Of a stretch of 64,000 bases of DNA, positions 7,979 through 16,975 are shown one piece after another. Where the stretch lies: the NCBI GenBank assembly GCA_947492475.1, contig CANLNM010000009.1, positions 37,020-101,019 of the forward strand, read 5' to 3'. The notes under the pieces were generated by a model that was not told where the DNA came from, made no database searches, and saw only the letters and a program-made list of their open reading frames with translations. The stretch is from an uncultured Paracoccaceae bacterium. GTDB taxonomy: Bacteria > Pseudomonadota > Alphaproteobacteria > Rhodobacterales > Rhodobacteraceae. The first letter of the stretch is position 1, and the number at the start of each line of letters is the position of its first letter. The position numbers and the translations under genes are program-made.

Positions 7979-9844
7979 TCACGCGGACGTTGCCTGTTTC
8001 ATTTCAGGTGCAACCAATCCCACTTTCTTCAACCGGTGATCCAAGCCACGGCGGCTGTAGTACCAACTTATCCCCCCTGGCGTCTCGAACGGACAGATAC
8101 CCTTTGCTTCAAGATGACATCCAAGAGGGCCCGATGCACGCCTATAGCGATGCGCCAATTGGCCTAGGGTCTCATACTCACGCTGGAATTCTTTGATGCT
8201 ATCTTTCGTCACCGCATCCAAGAACTGGCGAGACTTTGGGTTTCTTACCCTAAGCGACTTAAGTAGACCTTCATCAATAAAATAATTTACGGTTTGATAT
8301 GTTACGCGCAGCGTTGAGGCTGCCTCGCCCTTCGTAACGCCGTCCATTTCCAGTGGCGGTAGGCAAGCGCGCACTTCCCGTGGGTTTACTCGAAAACCGG
8401 CGATACCACGGACCGTTGTATCCCGAGAAACCTTGGTCAGTTCGCCATTCAGTACCAAGCCAACAATGTCTGATGCAGGACAACGGATGCGCCTTGCCGC
8501 GTCAATGATCGACACTAATTCATCGGTCTCTTTCACCTTTGAATTCACCGCAGCCGTCAGCCCCTCCATTAGGCTCTCGAGCGCACGTTTTTCATACTTA
8601 GGGACTTGGTCTAACGCATCAACCACCGGTTCAACGATTTCAGATTTACGCAACAGCATCAAAAATTCTGCGCTCACATTTAAGACGTTAGACGCTTCTG
8701 CCACGGTCAAACGATTAGAAATTTGCTCGGACAGCCGAGTAATATCTTGGGCACTCAAGCCATCACGCAGTCTAATTTCTGCCTCACCGTCTTTTTTCTG
8801 AGCAACGCCTTCCGCAATAAGAATACGGTTCATTCGTTCTCTCTGAATACCCAATGACTTCCAGGCCCCATGGATTGAGTACCTGGATGTTGTTGGACAT
8901 GTCTTCCCTAACACAACGTCCTTCTCACTGCAGGGATACGTTCGAAAAATGTATTCTCGAACAAGAGTCCTGAGCGGATCAGCCTCGCCACCAGCAGGAG
9001 ACAGTCGAAGCCACTCAAACAAAGCACCTAGATCAGATCTATGTCGGACGGTACGCAATCCATTCGGACTGACCAGCGTATCAAGGGCCGCATAGAGCCC
9101 TGCCTCGCCTTGCTTCAACGCGTCAAATCCAATTTGGCCACCTGCTGAAAGTTCATCTTCTGATGCACTCGTGATATTTCGGTCAGGTCCAAACTCAAGA
9201 ACAAACCCCAGCAGTTCACAAAGCCGCGCCGCTATGTGAAACGGCATGTCATCCAAAAACTGGTTCTGCTTTCTTCCGTCCAATCGCCGTTGAATATAGG
9301 CCTCCAAGGAGGTGAACTGACGATATCGCTCGCGATGCGCTTCTTTTTGAATCGTTGTCCAATGCCGCTCGATGACCTTGCAAAAATCATAATTTCGGAT
9401 TGTGTACTTTTCGGGTTCTACATTCATCAAAGGCGTCTCATGTATGGCGCAAGACCGCATCGATAAGAAATGCCACAGATGCCTCCGGTACGCCCCGTAG
9501 CGCCCTCGCAGCTTTCGGCCCTCAACAAGGCACTTGGGACAAACACGTACACGCGTCCTTACCAACGACTTTTTTGTTACGTATTCTCCCGCAGTGAGAA
9601 AGGACTGTCGATCAACCGTGCGTATGGCCCAATGCTTCATATCCTCAGCATTTGCGCCACCGATTGCAGCCATTTTATCAAACAAGATGTCATCGCCTCG
9701 CACAAAGTCCTGCCACCGAAATCCGTGATCTAGGCAAAAGTCATTTGGCGAAGCCAAACCGCAATACCGCGTGAGGCGGGAAACATAGGACGTTGCAGTT
9801 TCGTACTTGAGGATTGGGAAGGATAGAGAATGCTTGATACTCAT
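7979..9844 (-). CDS. tniQ: TniQ/TnsD-like target-selection protein
   Basis: A 621-residue TniQ-family protein. The N-terminal TniQ domain has the typical zinc ligands C102-x2-C105 and C132-x2-H135, with the RVRVCPKC and HLWHFLSMRSCAIHETPL segments. The long C-terminal part contains several HTH-like stretches (such as LTVAEASNVLNVS and VTKGEAASTLRVTYQTVNYF). The length is closer to Tn7 TnsD than to the short TniQ of CRISPR-linked transposons, so I infer sequence-specific binding of the attachment site, here the tRNA-Arg gene. Its ATG overlaps the tnsC stop as ATGA, making it the last gene of the tns operon. Confidence 0.92.
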   Translation of the reverse strand: MSIKHSLSFPILKYETATSYVSRLTRYCGLASPNDFCLDHGFRWQDFVRGDDILFDKMAAIGGANAEDMKHWAIRTVDRQSFLTAGEYVTKKSLVRTRVRVCPKCLVEGRKLRGRYGAYRRHLWHFLSMRSCAIHETPLMNVEPEKYTIRNYDFCKVIERHWTTIQKEAHRERYRQFTSLEAYIQRRLDGRKQNQFLDDMPFHIAARLCELLGFVLEFGPDRNITSASEDELSAGGQIGFDALKQGEAGLYAALDTLVSPNGLRTVRHRSDLGALFEWLRLSPAGGEADPLRTLVREYIFRTYPCSEKDVVLGKTCPTTSRYSIHGAWKSLGIQRERMNRILIAEGVAQKKDGEAEIRLRDGLSAQDITRLSEQISNRLTVAEASNVLNVSAEFLMLLRKSEIVEPVVDALDQVPKYEKRALESLMEGLTAAVNSKVKETDELVSIIDAARRIRCPASDIVGLVLNGELTKVSRDTTVRGIAGFRVNPREVRACLPPLEMDGVTKGEAASTLRVTYQTVNYFIDEGLLKSLRVRNPKSRQFLDAVTKDSIKEFQREYETLGQLAHRYRRASGPLGCHLEAKGICPFETPGGISWYYSRRGLDHRLKKVGLVAPEMKQATSA

Positions 9845-10812
9845 CGTACACCCTCCCCATTTCCGAAATTCATTGTCCCCATGACAGCACGTGCATCGAT
9901 GGCTTGGTAGTCAGAGACGACAAAGGGGTTGAGCCCGCGCACACAGCCAGATTTGCTCTGAAAAGCATCAATGAAGTGGTGACAACGCAGTACGTTCGTC
10001 CCTTCCAAAACGGCGTTCTCAATTCCGCTCAAAATCATTGAAACCGTCAGACCAAATTCATTGGCTCCCGCATGGAGTAGGCGAGGCAAAAAATCCTGCA
10101 GGTCAAGCTCAGGGCATATAGAAAGGCCTGCCTTGTTCGCATAAGATTTGAAGTATGCCCGCACTTCCCGTTCATGGGATGCCCAAGTCACGGCCTCAAT
10201 GCTCACCATGTCTACCCGACGCTTGAGTTGGTCGTCTGAGTTGATCATTTCGATCATCTTGGGGGTGCCCGACAAGATAAGCCCGACTGGCCAGGCCTTA
10301 CTATTCATGAGAGATTTCAGCGTATTTACGACGTCATTGCGCACATTCGCATTTTGGCTAGAGAAAAGATCTTGTGCCTCATCGAGGTGCACAAACAAGG
10401 TTTCTCGATTGTGCAGCAGGGTGCGCACCTGATCCCAAATTGCACCCGCCGGACTTCGACGCATTGAGTCATATCCCAACGCGCCCAAAATCGTAGAACC
10501 GACATCCTTGAGTGTGGCAGGCGATGGCACCAGAAGGCTTATAACTTCCGCCTTTTGACTGTCGGCTTGGGGTTGCAGAATATCTGGATGTTGCGTCAGT
10601 AGGCGTGTAGCAAGCGTTGATTTCCCGCTGCCTGATGCACCCACGATGGCAATTCCCCGTGCTTCCTCGATGAGGCCCAAGGACAGCGCAGCACGCCGCC
10701 GTTGCAGATGTCGGTCGAACTGATCGCACAGTTGTTCGTAAGCGGCATGCCGGATGAATTTTCCGCGGAGCTTGGCAAGCTGGATGTGAGTTTCGGAAAC
10801 GCTATTCATCAT
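9841..10812 (-). CDS. tnsC: TnsC/TniB-like AAA+ transposition regulator
   Basis: A AAA+ ATPase that links target choice to the transposase. Walker A is GASGSGKST (about residues 58-66) and Walker B is LFVHLDEAQD (about 139-148), followed by the LILSGTPKM sensor segment. I chose the ATG at 10812, which overlaps the end of tnsB (stop at 10802-10804) and gives 323 residues, the usual TniB size; the longer frame would extend far into tnsB. The DEAQD box and the R-R-V-D motif after the sensor are typical of TniB/TnsC. Confidence 0.93.
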   Translation of the reverse strand: MMNSVSETHIQLAKLRGKFIRHAAYEQLCDQFDRHLQRRRAALSLGLIEEARGIAIVGASGSGKSTLATRLLTQHPDILQPQADSQKAEVISLLVPSPATLKDVGSTILGALGYDSMRRSPAGAIWDQVRTLLHNRETLFVHLDEAQDLFSSQNANVRNDVVNTLKSLMNSKAWPVGLILSGTPKMIEMINSDDQLKRRVDMVSIEAVTWASHEREVRAYFKSYANKAGLSICPELDLQDFLPRLLHAGANEFGLTVSMILSGIENAVLEGTNVLRCHHFIDAFQSKSGCVRGLNPFVVSDYQAIDARAVMGTMNFGNGEGVR

Positions 10813-12949
10813 CGAACTTCCATGTAAGAGACTCGTGATCGTCTTCGGCTGCGGGCTCTTGAGCATCAATTGCTTCTGGGATTGCAGCAGCTCTGTCACC
10901 CCCCTTGTCGACGAGAGGTATTACGTAACCAAAAAGGTCCTCGTCTGGAGGCAAGTCAAACTCCTCTGGATCATCTGGGGCGATAGACAACCCCGCAAAG
11001 AGATCTTCTTCTCCACGGCGTAAACCCGCAGGTGTCACGGAGCGCAAAGCAACACCAATTGTCGCCTCAGCCGTAGCATTCACCCTCGAAATTTTTTCCA
11101 AGGCCTCCACGACCGTACTTTCATGAAGAGCCGCTTCCTCCCGATATTTAAGCCGCAACTGGCGCGCTGCCGCCTCCCACTCATCATAAGACACACCGTC
11201 AAAGCACTTTTGCAATGCTGTTGCAGGGAACCACTCTTCTCCAATTCGAACCATAATCCAACCAATGTCTTTCAGATCGACCCGCAGATCTACATGGGTT
11301 TCATGGCTGTGGAGGTGGAAGTGACGCAAGGCTGCACAGGTATAGTCGACACCAAACACACGGACGCCACGACCCGAGACTTTACGGTTTTGAGGTTTCC
11401 CAAAAGCGCGACGCCGGATTCGCTCAGGGACATCTGGCACAACGCCTTTTTCTTTACTAAGTCGTTTCCAACAATTGTTTGGGGTCTCGCCTTTAAGCCC
11501 TGCATGTGGCCGGTTGTGATAAACGTCCACGACGTACAAAATCAAAATCTGCATCAATTGCTCATCTGTAATCGCGGCCATCTCCTCAGAAGGATAATCA
11601 CCTCTCTCCTTTGGGTTCGAAAATGTCCGGCCAGCAAGGCCAGGCATCAAATCTGTCCCAAAAGTTCCGAAGATCCGTTCCACTTGCGCCCGCAATTGTG
11701 GCAAACCACCTGTCGGGGTTTCTGGAGAGCCACCTGCATCGAATACCGCTGCTCGAAACCTATTATCGACAAATGCCGCACCGAGATCGGTAGCGACGGT
11801 CTTGAGACCGCCATATTGCCCCCAATCGGATTGGCACCCAGCAGCAGCAGCCAAACTTGATTTGTCCTGTGTCACATCAGCAAGTAATGCAATCGCATCT
11901 TCGGCGTTTGGTTCCACACAGAGCCGCATGCCAAGAACACAACGCGTAGCAGCATCAATGGCGAGATAAAGCCAACGCCTCCCTCTTGGCAGGGCTGCCA
12001 ATTGTTTCGGCGATAAGTTGTCGAGCGCGCCGCGTTCAGCAAGGATTGTGATCAGATCAACTTTCCATTCATCGATTTCAATGCGCTCCATCGGGTAGCT
12101 CACATCCAAGCCTGTTTCATACAGCATGAATTTCCGATTGGCCGCGTCGACACCATGGCGCTGCGCATAAGTGGTGTATGGATCAAGCTTCGCGATCTCT
12201 CTTTCGACCTTGCGCTTTGAGGGAACCTTTAGCGGCCGCATTCCAAGCTCGGCACGTCGAGCGTTCTCCGCTTCAAATTTACTCTTCGTATTTTCAGCGA
12301 CACGCCGCTTGGATAATCGGCTAAGGGTTAAATAGTCACCGATGCACTGCCCTAGGAACCGCAATTCTTCCAAGGTAAAGCGGTCTTTCCTGTTCCCAGA
12401 TCGAAAGGTTCTGGGAACAAGTGCCAGCACAGAACACTCGGATTTTTCAAAGCGTCGCCCCCATTCCAGCAAAGTACGCGAACAAGGGGCTATACGGCTT
12501 ACCCTCTTCTTTCCAGCACGTTTAGGCAGCCATCCATCTTGCTCAGATCGGGCCATGCTATTCACATGGCTTTCGATCACTGGCAGCCAATTTTTTGCTG
12601 AATACTCAGTTTTTTGAGCTTTACCTGCCCTCCAAAGCGCCAGGAATGTTGTCACATATGCGTAGCGCCACATTGTTTCGGCGCGGGTTTCTTCAGGCAA
12701 ATTATTAATAGTGTTTGTAATGCCTGTTTCACGAAGCTTCTGCCGTTCGATCAGGAAATAATTAGGCTCTAGAAGCACATCTGCCCGCTTTAAGAGCTCG
12801 CGAAATTCCTTAAATGAAAAGAAAACCGTCTCCTGTAACTTGCCGATCCGATCCAACGTATAGCCTTGCTCACATGCAACCGGGTTTTGGTACATCAGCG
12901 CGTCTACCGTTAGTCTATCAAAGGGCGACAATTGCATGGGAATACTCAT
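10802..12949 (-). CDS. tnsB: TnsB/TniA-like DDE transposase
   Basis: A 715-residue retroviral-integrase-fold transposase that binds the transposon ends and joins 3' ends to target DNA. The catalytic triad is visible as D293 (IEIDEW), D388 (VATDLG) and E424 (AQVERIFG). The last two are separated by 35 residues, a DD-35-E spacing. The N-terminal region should carry the HTH domains that read the roughly 22-bp sites at both ends. The acidic C-terminal tail (about residues 660-715) probably contacts TnsC. The start overlaps the tnsA stop as ATGA. Confidence 0.95.
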   Translation of the reverse strand: MSIPMQLSPFDRLTVDALMYQNPVACEQGYTLDRIGKLQETVFFSFKEFRELLKRADVLLEPNYFLIERQKLRETGITNTINNLPEETRAETMWRYAYVTTFLALWRAGKAQKTEYSAKNWLPVIESHVNSMARSEQDGWLPKRAGKKRVSRIAPCSRTLLEWGRRFEKSECSVLALVPRTFRSGNRKDRFTLEELRFLGQCIGDYLTLSRLSKRRVAENTKSKFEAENARRAELGMRPLKVPSKRKVEREIAKLDPYTTYAQRHGVDAANRKFMLYETGLDVSYPMERIEIDEWKVDLITILAERGALDNLSPKQLAALPRGRRWLYLAIDAATRCVLGMRLCVEPNAEDAIALLADVTQDKSSLAAAAGCQSDWGQYGGLKTVATDLGAAFVDNRFRAAVFDAGGSPETPTGGLPQLRAQVERIFGTFGTDLMPGLAGRTFSNPKERGDYPSEEMAAITDEQLMQILILYVVDVYHNRPHAGLKGETPNNCWKRLSKEKGVVPDVPERIRRRAFGKPQNRKVSGRGVRVFGVDYTCAALRHFHLHSHETHVDLRVDLKDIGWIMVRIGEEWFPATALQKCFDGVSYDEWEAAARQLRLKYREEAALHESTVVEALEKISRVNATAEATIGVALRSVTPAGLRRGEEDLFAGLSIAPDDPEEFDLPPDEDLFGYVIPLVDKGGDRAAAIPEAIDAQEPAAEDDHESLTWKFDDE

Positions 12950-13731
12950 TGGTCGCCTCCCCCAAACACCGTCGTTTGCAAATTGATTATTGAGGTTTTG
13001 TCTGCTTTCAGCTGACCCTCATAGATTGCTAGGAACACCGTGCGAAACCCATGGCCGCCTGCATTCAACTTTTGACTCAATTCGGCGATCGTGATCGGGA
13101 AGGATGTCGTTTCCAGCGCGTACTGTAGCTGACGCGCGACATTGGAATCTCTGTGGCGCGCGAAGTCAAAGTAGCGTTCGGCATTGATGGCTTCGGCTCG
13201 CGTAAAACATTGATCCGTAATTAGCCTAACATCGTCAGCAAAGTTCTTGTTCACGGCCTGCCGAATAAAGCACAACTCATCGGCAAAGCCATTGTTCCGA
13301 GCAAGTTTTGCAGGCTTAACCGCGATCGCTTCCCTGCGTCCAGAAGCCCTTTGGATCAAGAAATCAAAGAAGTGATTTCGCCGCTGTCCTTTAGCATCGT
13401 AGTAGGTGACAGAAGGTGGCTGCTCCCACAGGTCAATGACATCTCCACGTGCCAAAAGCACGTATAGAACGTTGAGCTCTAGGCGGCTTTCAAACAGAAC
13501 AACTCTCGATCTTTGCCAGCCAGGCAGTCGTACGACGATGCCTCCGCGTGAGCTACTTTTTGAACGTCTAGCAATGCGCCTCATTGAACGGCTTGGAAGT
13601 GGTGGTAGGTCGCCGATCGTTTCCGACACTTCTGGCCATAGGTTCGTCGCTGCCGGTAGCGATGACTGGAGAAAGGGCTTTCGCACAGCTGCAAAATTTA
13701 GTTCTGGGTCATTGGGTATATTGATTGTCAT
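12946..13731 (-). CDS. tnsA: TnsA-like endonuclease
   Basis: Cuts the 5' strands of the transposon so that, with TnsB, the element is excised rather than copied. The restriction-endonuclease-like core is visible: a glutamate in LFESRLEL (residue 81 or 85), D123 in HFFDFL and K139 in AIAVKP, the E-D-xVK pattern of TnsA. I chose the ATG at 13731, nine bases after GAGG, over a GTG at 13740. Its presence predicts cut-and-paste transposition without cointegrates. It is the first gene of the tnsABC-tniQ operon. Confidence 0.9.
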   Translation of the reverse strand: MTINIPNDPELNFAAVRKPFLQSSLPAATNLWPEVSETIGDLPPLPSRSMRRIARRSKSSSRGGIVVRLPGWQRSRVVLFESRLELNVLYVLLARGDVIDLWEQPPSVTYYDAKGQRRNHFFDFLIQRASGRREAIAVKPAKLARNNGFADELCFIRQAVNKNFADDVRLITDQCFTRAEAINAERYFDFARHRDSNVARQLQYALETTSFPITIAELSQKLNAGGHGFRTVFLAIYEGQLKADKTSIINLQTTVFGGGDQ

Positions 13732-13740
13732 ACAGTTCAC

Positions 13741-13933
13741 CCTCGCCGCCCATGCAACTGGGCAGCGGTTAGGCGCTCCTTCAATTTGGATGAACGAGAC
13801 CGGCCCGCAGGCTGACCTGCACGCTTGACCGGACTCAAAAATTGGTTCATGAAGAAGGTGTATTCAGGCTTACAATCTTGAACACACCTAAGAAGCCTTT
13901 GAGAGTTGCAGCTCTCGAGGGCTTTTTGCTTTT
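13741..13933 (+). ncRNA. Candidate structured RNA between tnsA and ner, ending in a terminator
   Basis: The plus strand shows three hairpins in a row. The first is CCGCCCA..TGGGCAGCGG around 13747-13768, the second is GCAGG-CTGA-CCTGC at 13807-13820, and the third is a 13-bp terminator at 13893-13933. Both neighbouring genes run on the minus strand, so this terminator serves no obvious gene. The RNA would be divergent from tnsA and convergent with ner. No promoter could be assigned with confidence; a regulatory antisense or leader RNA is inference. Confidence 0.35.
13893..13933 (+). terminator. Rho-independent terminator on the plus strand
   Basis: A 13-bp stem, AAGCCTTTGAGAG pairing with CTCTCGAGGGCTT (three G-U pairs), with a TTGCAG loop and followed by TTTGCTTTT. 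On the minus strand the stem is not followed by a T run, so it does not look like the terminator of the ner gene, whose stop is at 13937. Confidence 0.7.
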
Positions 13934-13936
13934 AGG

Positions 13937-14179
13937 TCATTTGGCTTCCCCCTTTAACGCGTAACGATCAGGCCAAATCTTCTCTGGCGCTTTGCCAAGT
14001 TTGGCGGCGATCGCACTTTGGATTCGCCTCGAACGACCATAACCTTTCGAAACGGTTGATACGGTGTTCTGTTTCAGGCCCAATTCACGACTAATCTCCG
14101 CCATAGAACTACCTGCCAAACGAAGAAGATACTTGGACCGCTCGTGTTGTCTTAAATCTCTTGCCGTCGGTTTGTGCAT
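13937..14179 (-). CDS. Ner/Nlp-like HTH transcriptional repressor
   Basis: An 80-residue DNA-binding protein. It contains an HTH with SMAEISRELGLKQNTVS, and the C-terminal motif IAAKLGKAPEKIWPDRY, the signature of the Ner family (Mu Ner, Nlp/SfsB). Mu Ner represses transposition genes, so a role as repressor of the tns operon is plausible. I chose the ATG at 14179, preceded by GAAGGG, rather than the longer frame from 14239. The gene lies just upstream of tnsA in the same direction, separated by the hairpin region. Confidence 0.82.
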   Translation of the reverse strand: MHKPTARDLRQHERSKYLLRLAGSSMAEISRELGLKQNTVSTVSKGYGRSRRIQSAIAAKLGKAPEKIWPDRYALKGEAK

Positions 14180-14397
14180 TACAGGCCCTTCGAATCCAGT
14201 GATGGCAAGACTTCTACGAAAATTTTGAGCGGCCATCAATTTTTAATTAATAAAATCAGTAATTTACACCAAACACCCCCTGTAAGGCCGCCGTATCTAT
14301 GAAATCAATTCATATGCACCAACTTCAATAAGTTCGATGCCATATGGCCGAGCGATAAGCCTTTGACCACATACCAGGTCGCACTGTAAGAAAGCGT

Positions 14398-14943
14398 ATG
14401 GAGCGCTTATCTACTCAAAAAGTTAGACTTATTAACTGGCAGGGTAGCCTCGCGATTCACGTGCGCAACAACACGTGTGGCGGCGAGCTTTACGGCCTCG
14501 ATGAGATCAAAAATGAGTATGAGAGATGCCGAGATCATTTGCGCTGGTCCCAACGGCTCAACATCAGCCCAAGGCACGTCCGTCAGATGTTCGAACTGGC
14601 AGGTATCGACTATCTGAAAGATCTTTTTTCCTTATGGAAAACAGAGTTCACATGCGCTCAGATCGCGAAGAAGATAGGGATGAAGGCTCAACACTTAGGG
14701 CAAATGTTCAAAAGGAGTGGGTATGTGCTGAAGCGTGGGCGACGACGTCCCGAGGCACATCATAGCGAAGTTAAAAAGGTTGCTGAACCCGAAGCACCAG
14801 TGGTCTCAGTTGCGCGGCATTTCAAAGTACATTGGCAAACAGCAAAGAAGCTCCTCACTGAAGCGGGCTTGCTGCAAGCCCATGAAATTCGCAAACCGTT
14901 TCAACGGTACAAGCTGTCCGAAGAAGCTATCAACAGTTCCTAG
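14398..14943 (+). CDS. HTH DNA-binding protein of the transposon backbone
   Basis: A 181-residue basic protein with three successive HTH-like units: SPRHVRQMFELAGI, TCAQIAKKIGMKAQHLGQMFKRSGY and VSVARHFKVHWQTAKKLLTEAGL. I know no named family. A decayed copy of its 5' end lies at 464-529 in the neighbouring Tn7-like element, which suggests it is a backbone gene rather than random cargo. It is divergent from ner and the two share a 218-base upstream region. Regulation of transposition, or a second target-binding function, are possible inferences. Confidence 0.65.
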   Translation: MERLSTQKVRLINWQGSLAIHVRNNTCGGELYGLDEIKNEYERCRDHLRWSQRLNISPRHVRQMFELAGIDYLKDLFSLWKTEFTCAQIAKKIGMKAQHLGQMFKRSGYVLKRGRRRPEAHHSEVKKVAEPEAPVVSVARHFKVHWQTAKKLLTEAGLLQAHEIRKPFQRYKLSEEAINSS

Positions 14944-15073
14944 GTTTTGGTTTCAAACGGCCCATTCCTGCCGTTCGTCCAGCCTCAACAATGCTGCGGG
15001 AGCAGCCCGCATTGCAGACATTCGTCTCGAGATTGAAATCTAACGCCGCGGAAACGCGGGCGAGCTGCGTCAC

Positions 15074-16975
15074 TTAAAACTTCTGCGCCTTAAACAAAGT
15101 GCTTGCCTTTCCGAGTTTCGGCCAGAGTTCAGGACGTAAATCGAGCAAGTCCTCTAGGCAGGCATCCAAGTAAGCGCTTTGTTGCTTGGACAGCCTACCA
15201 AATGACAATAACTCAATCATTTCACAGAGCTTTTGATCTCGTTTTTCGTCTGGGAACGCGGCGGAAAGTACTACAGGCAATGAAAACAACGTTTCGATTT
15301 CAAGGCACTCCGGCTTTCGTTGAACGACACGACTAAACAAACTCCATACTTCCTGTGCAAGTTGTTCATTTCTGAAAACGGCCGCAATGCGTGCCAAACC
15401 ATCAACGAAGGCACCTACCGAAAAATCGTCACCTTCATCGATTTTGAGGTGAACCCTTCTGAGTGCAGCCACGGACAACGATATGATCTCAGCCGGAAGC
15501 TTGAAAACTGCCCCCCCATTCACAAGACCGTTGAAACCACCTAGGCTTGGTGGATCTTTCTTGAGCTCCGTTTCGATTAGGCACTTCCAATCATCTGGCA
15601 AATTTGCGGGTTGCTCTGTACCGCCTTCGAGTGGGCCGGGTAAGAATGAGTAAGGGAACTTTAGTCTATCCGAGATTCTTTTTTCTGATCCTTCTCGTAT
15701 AAACTCCTCAAGCGGTGTTCCCTGAAACGCTCCCTCTTTGCGAATAAGCGCGTTGTTAACTCGGCAGATAAACTCTGCTTTAAGCTGATTTGGCATCGCG
15801 AATTCGGGCATCCAACGAGCTTCGGAATGGGCGTCTAGATGTCCAATGACAAAAGCCCGTCGAGCAACGCGTTGGGCGAGGTCTAAGGCGGCAGTATTGG
15901 CATCAACACCTTCTGAAATAAGGATCTCTTCCAAAAACGATGCGTGAGAAAACTCAACCAACCGCCTCACAAAAACAGGCATGTCATCAAAAACTGAGGA
16001 CAGGCTCAACCTTCCACTCACGAAAAAAAACAAATTACTGAGTAGTTCAAAACGCCCTGTTTCCGGCTCTGCCAACATAAAATCAATAATGTTGGAAACT
16101 CTGTCGAGCAGCATTGGATCAGGTTTTGATTGCACCAATACGGCCTCAACAAAACCTAGCTTCGAAAACAACGACCCTGCATTCTCCACATGCTCGGCCA
16201 GCATTAACCAGTCGTCTGGGGTCATGCTCTCGTGGTCAATTAAGGCGGCAACAGAGCTGTGAATGCAACACCTTAGGACGCCAGTGCAAAATCGAGCGCC
16301 ATAGTCTCCCTGGCCTTCAATAACCCACTGATTAACTACACACTCGACAAAATCGGAGAGCGAAGGAGTTTCCTTCGAAACCGGGTAGGCATCATACCAA
16401 AACTCCGGTTCCACCGGCACAAGTGTCTGTAGATTGCTGCTCCCATTGTAGATTTCGCGACGGATTTTTGCGCTAACGTTTACCGGTGACTTCTCAATGT
16501 CTTGTTCCAACGCAATAATTTCTGCGCAACTTAAACGACGGGCAGCAAGTTTCGCGAACCAATACTTCGCGCGGCCACTCAAAAGCAGAGCTTGGGAAGC
16601 AACCGATTCAAAGCGCTTTAGTCGATCTTCAGCCGCCTCCATGGCAGGCCAATAGTCGCCAACGCTGATTTTGTTGCCATCAGCGCATAAAACGAATGTT
16701 CCATGCCTCTGATCCACTTCACTAACAGTCCAAACCGCTTCGTTTTCCGCTTCGGCTATCTTAACACCTTCAGCCCCCTCGAATGCTTTTACAGCACAAT
16801 CGTACAACTCCTCGACAGAGAATTTGTTGCCATCGGGTAGAAACGTAACTGTTGTAGAAACTGGCAGTCCAAACTGCCCAATGAAGCTTCTCTCAGCGAC
16901 AAGCTCCTCGCGAATTGTCTCGGGGAAGAGTTCCAGCGTAACGGCCGCTGCAATGGCAGTATCTCTTTCACCCAT
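15074..16975 (-). CDS. Unknown 633-aa partner of the nuclease-TPR-PIN protein
   Basis: No family recognised. The protein appears soluble and largely helical. The N-terminal 60 residues (GERDTAIAAAVTLELFPETIREEL) are followed by a small beta-rich region containing two PDGNKFSV/ADGNKISV-like repeats. A long helical body follows, with regular leucine spacing resembling an alpha-solenoid. The ATG at 16975 overlaps the stop of the 1389-aa gene by eight bases, so the two are translationally coupled. No nuclease or NTPase motif is evident. I infer a sensor, inhibitor or scaffold for its multi-nuclease partner. Confidence 0.75.
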   Translation of the reverse strand: MGERDTAIAAAVTLELFPETIREELVAERSFIGQFGLPVSTTVTFLPDGNKFSVEELYDCAVKAFEGAEGVKIAEAENEAVWTVSEVDQRHGTFVLCADGNKISVGDYWPAMEAAEDRLKRFESVASQALLLSGRAKYWFAKLAARRLSCAEIIALEQDIEKSPVNVSAKIRREIYNGSSNLQTLVPVEPEFWYDAYPVSKETPSLSDFVECVVNQWVIEGQGDYGARFCTGVLRCCIHSSVAALIDHESMTPDDWLMLAEHVENAGSLFSKLGFVEAVLVQSKPDPMLLDRVSNIIDFMLAEPETGRFELLSNLFFFVSGRLSLSSVFDDMPVFVRRLVEFSHASFLEEILISEGVDANTAALDLAQRVARRAFVIGHLDAHSEARWMPEFAMPNQLKAEFICRVNNALIRKEGAFQGTPLEEFIREGSEKRISDRLKFPYSFLPGPLEGGTEQPANLPDDWKCLIETELKKDPPSLGGFNGLVNGGAVFKLPAEIISLSVAALRRVHLKIDEGDDFSVGAFVDGLARIAAVFRNEQLAQEVWSLFSRVVQRKPECLEIETLFSLPVVLSAAFPDEKRDQKLCEMIELLSFGRLSKQQSAYLDACLEDLLDLRPELWPKLGKASTLFKAQKF

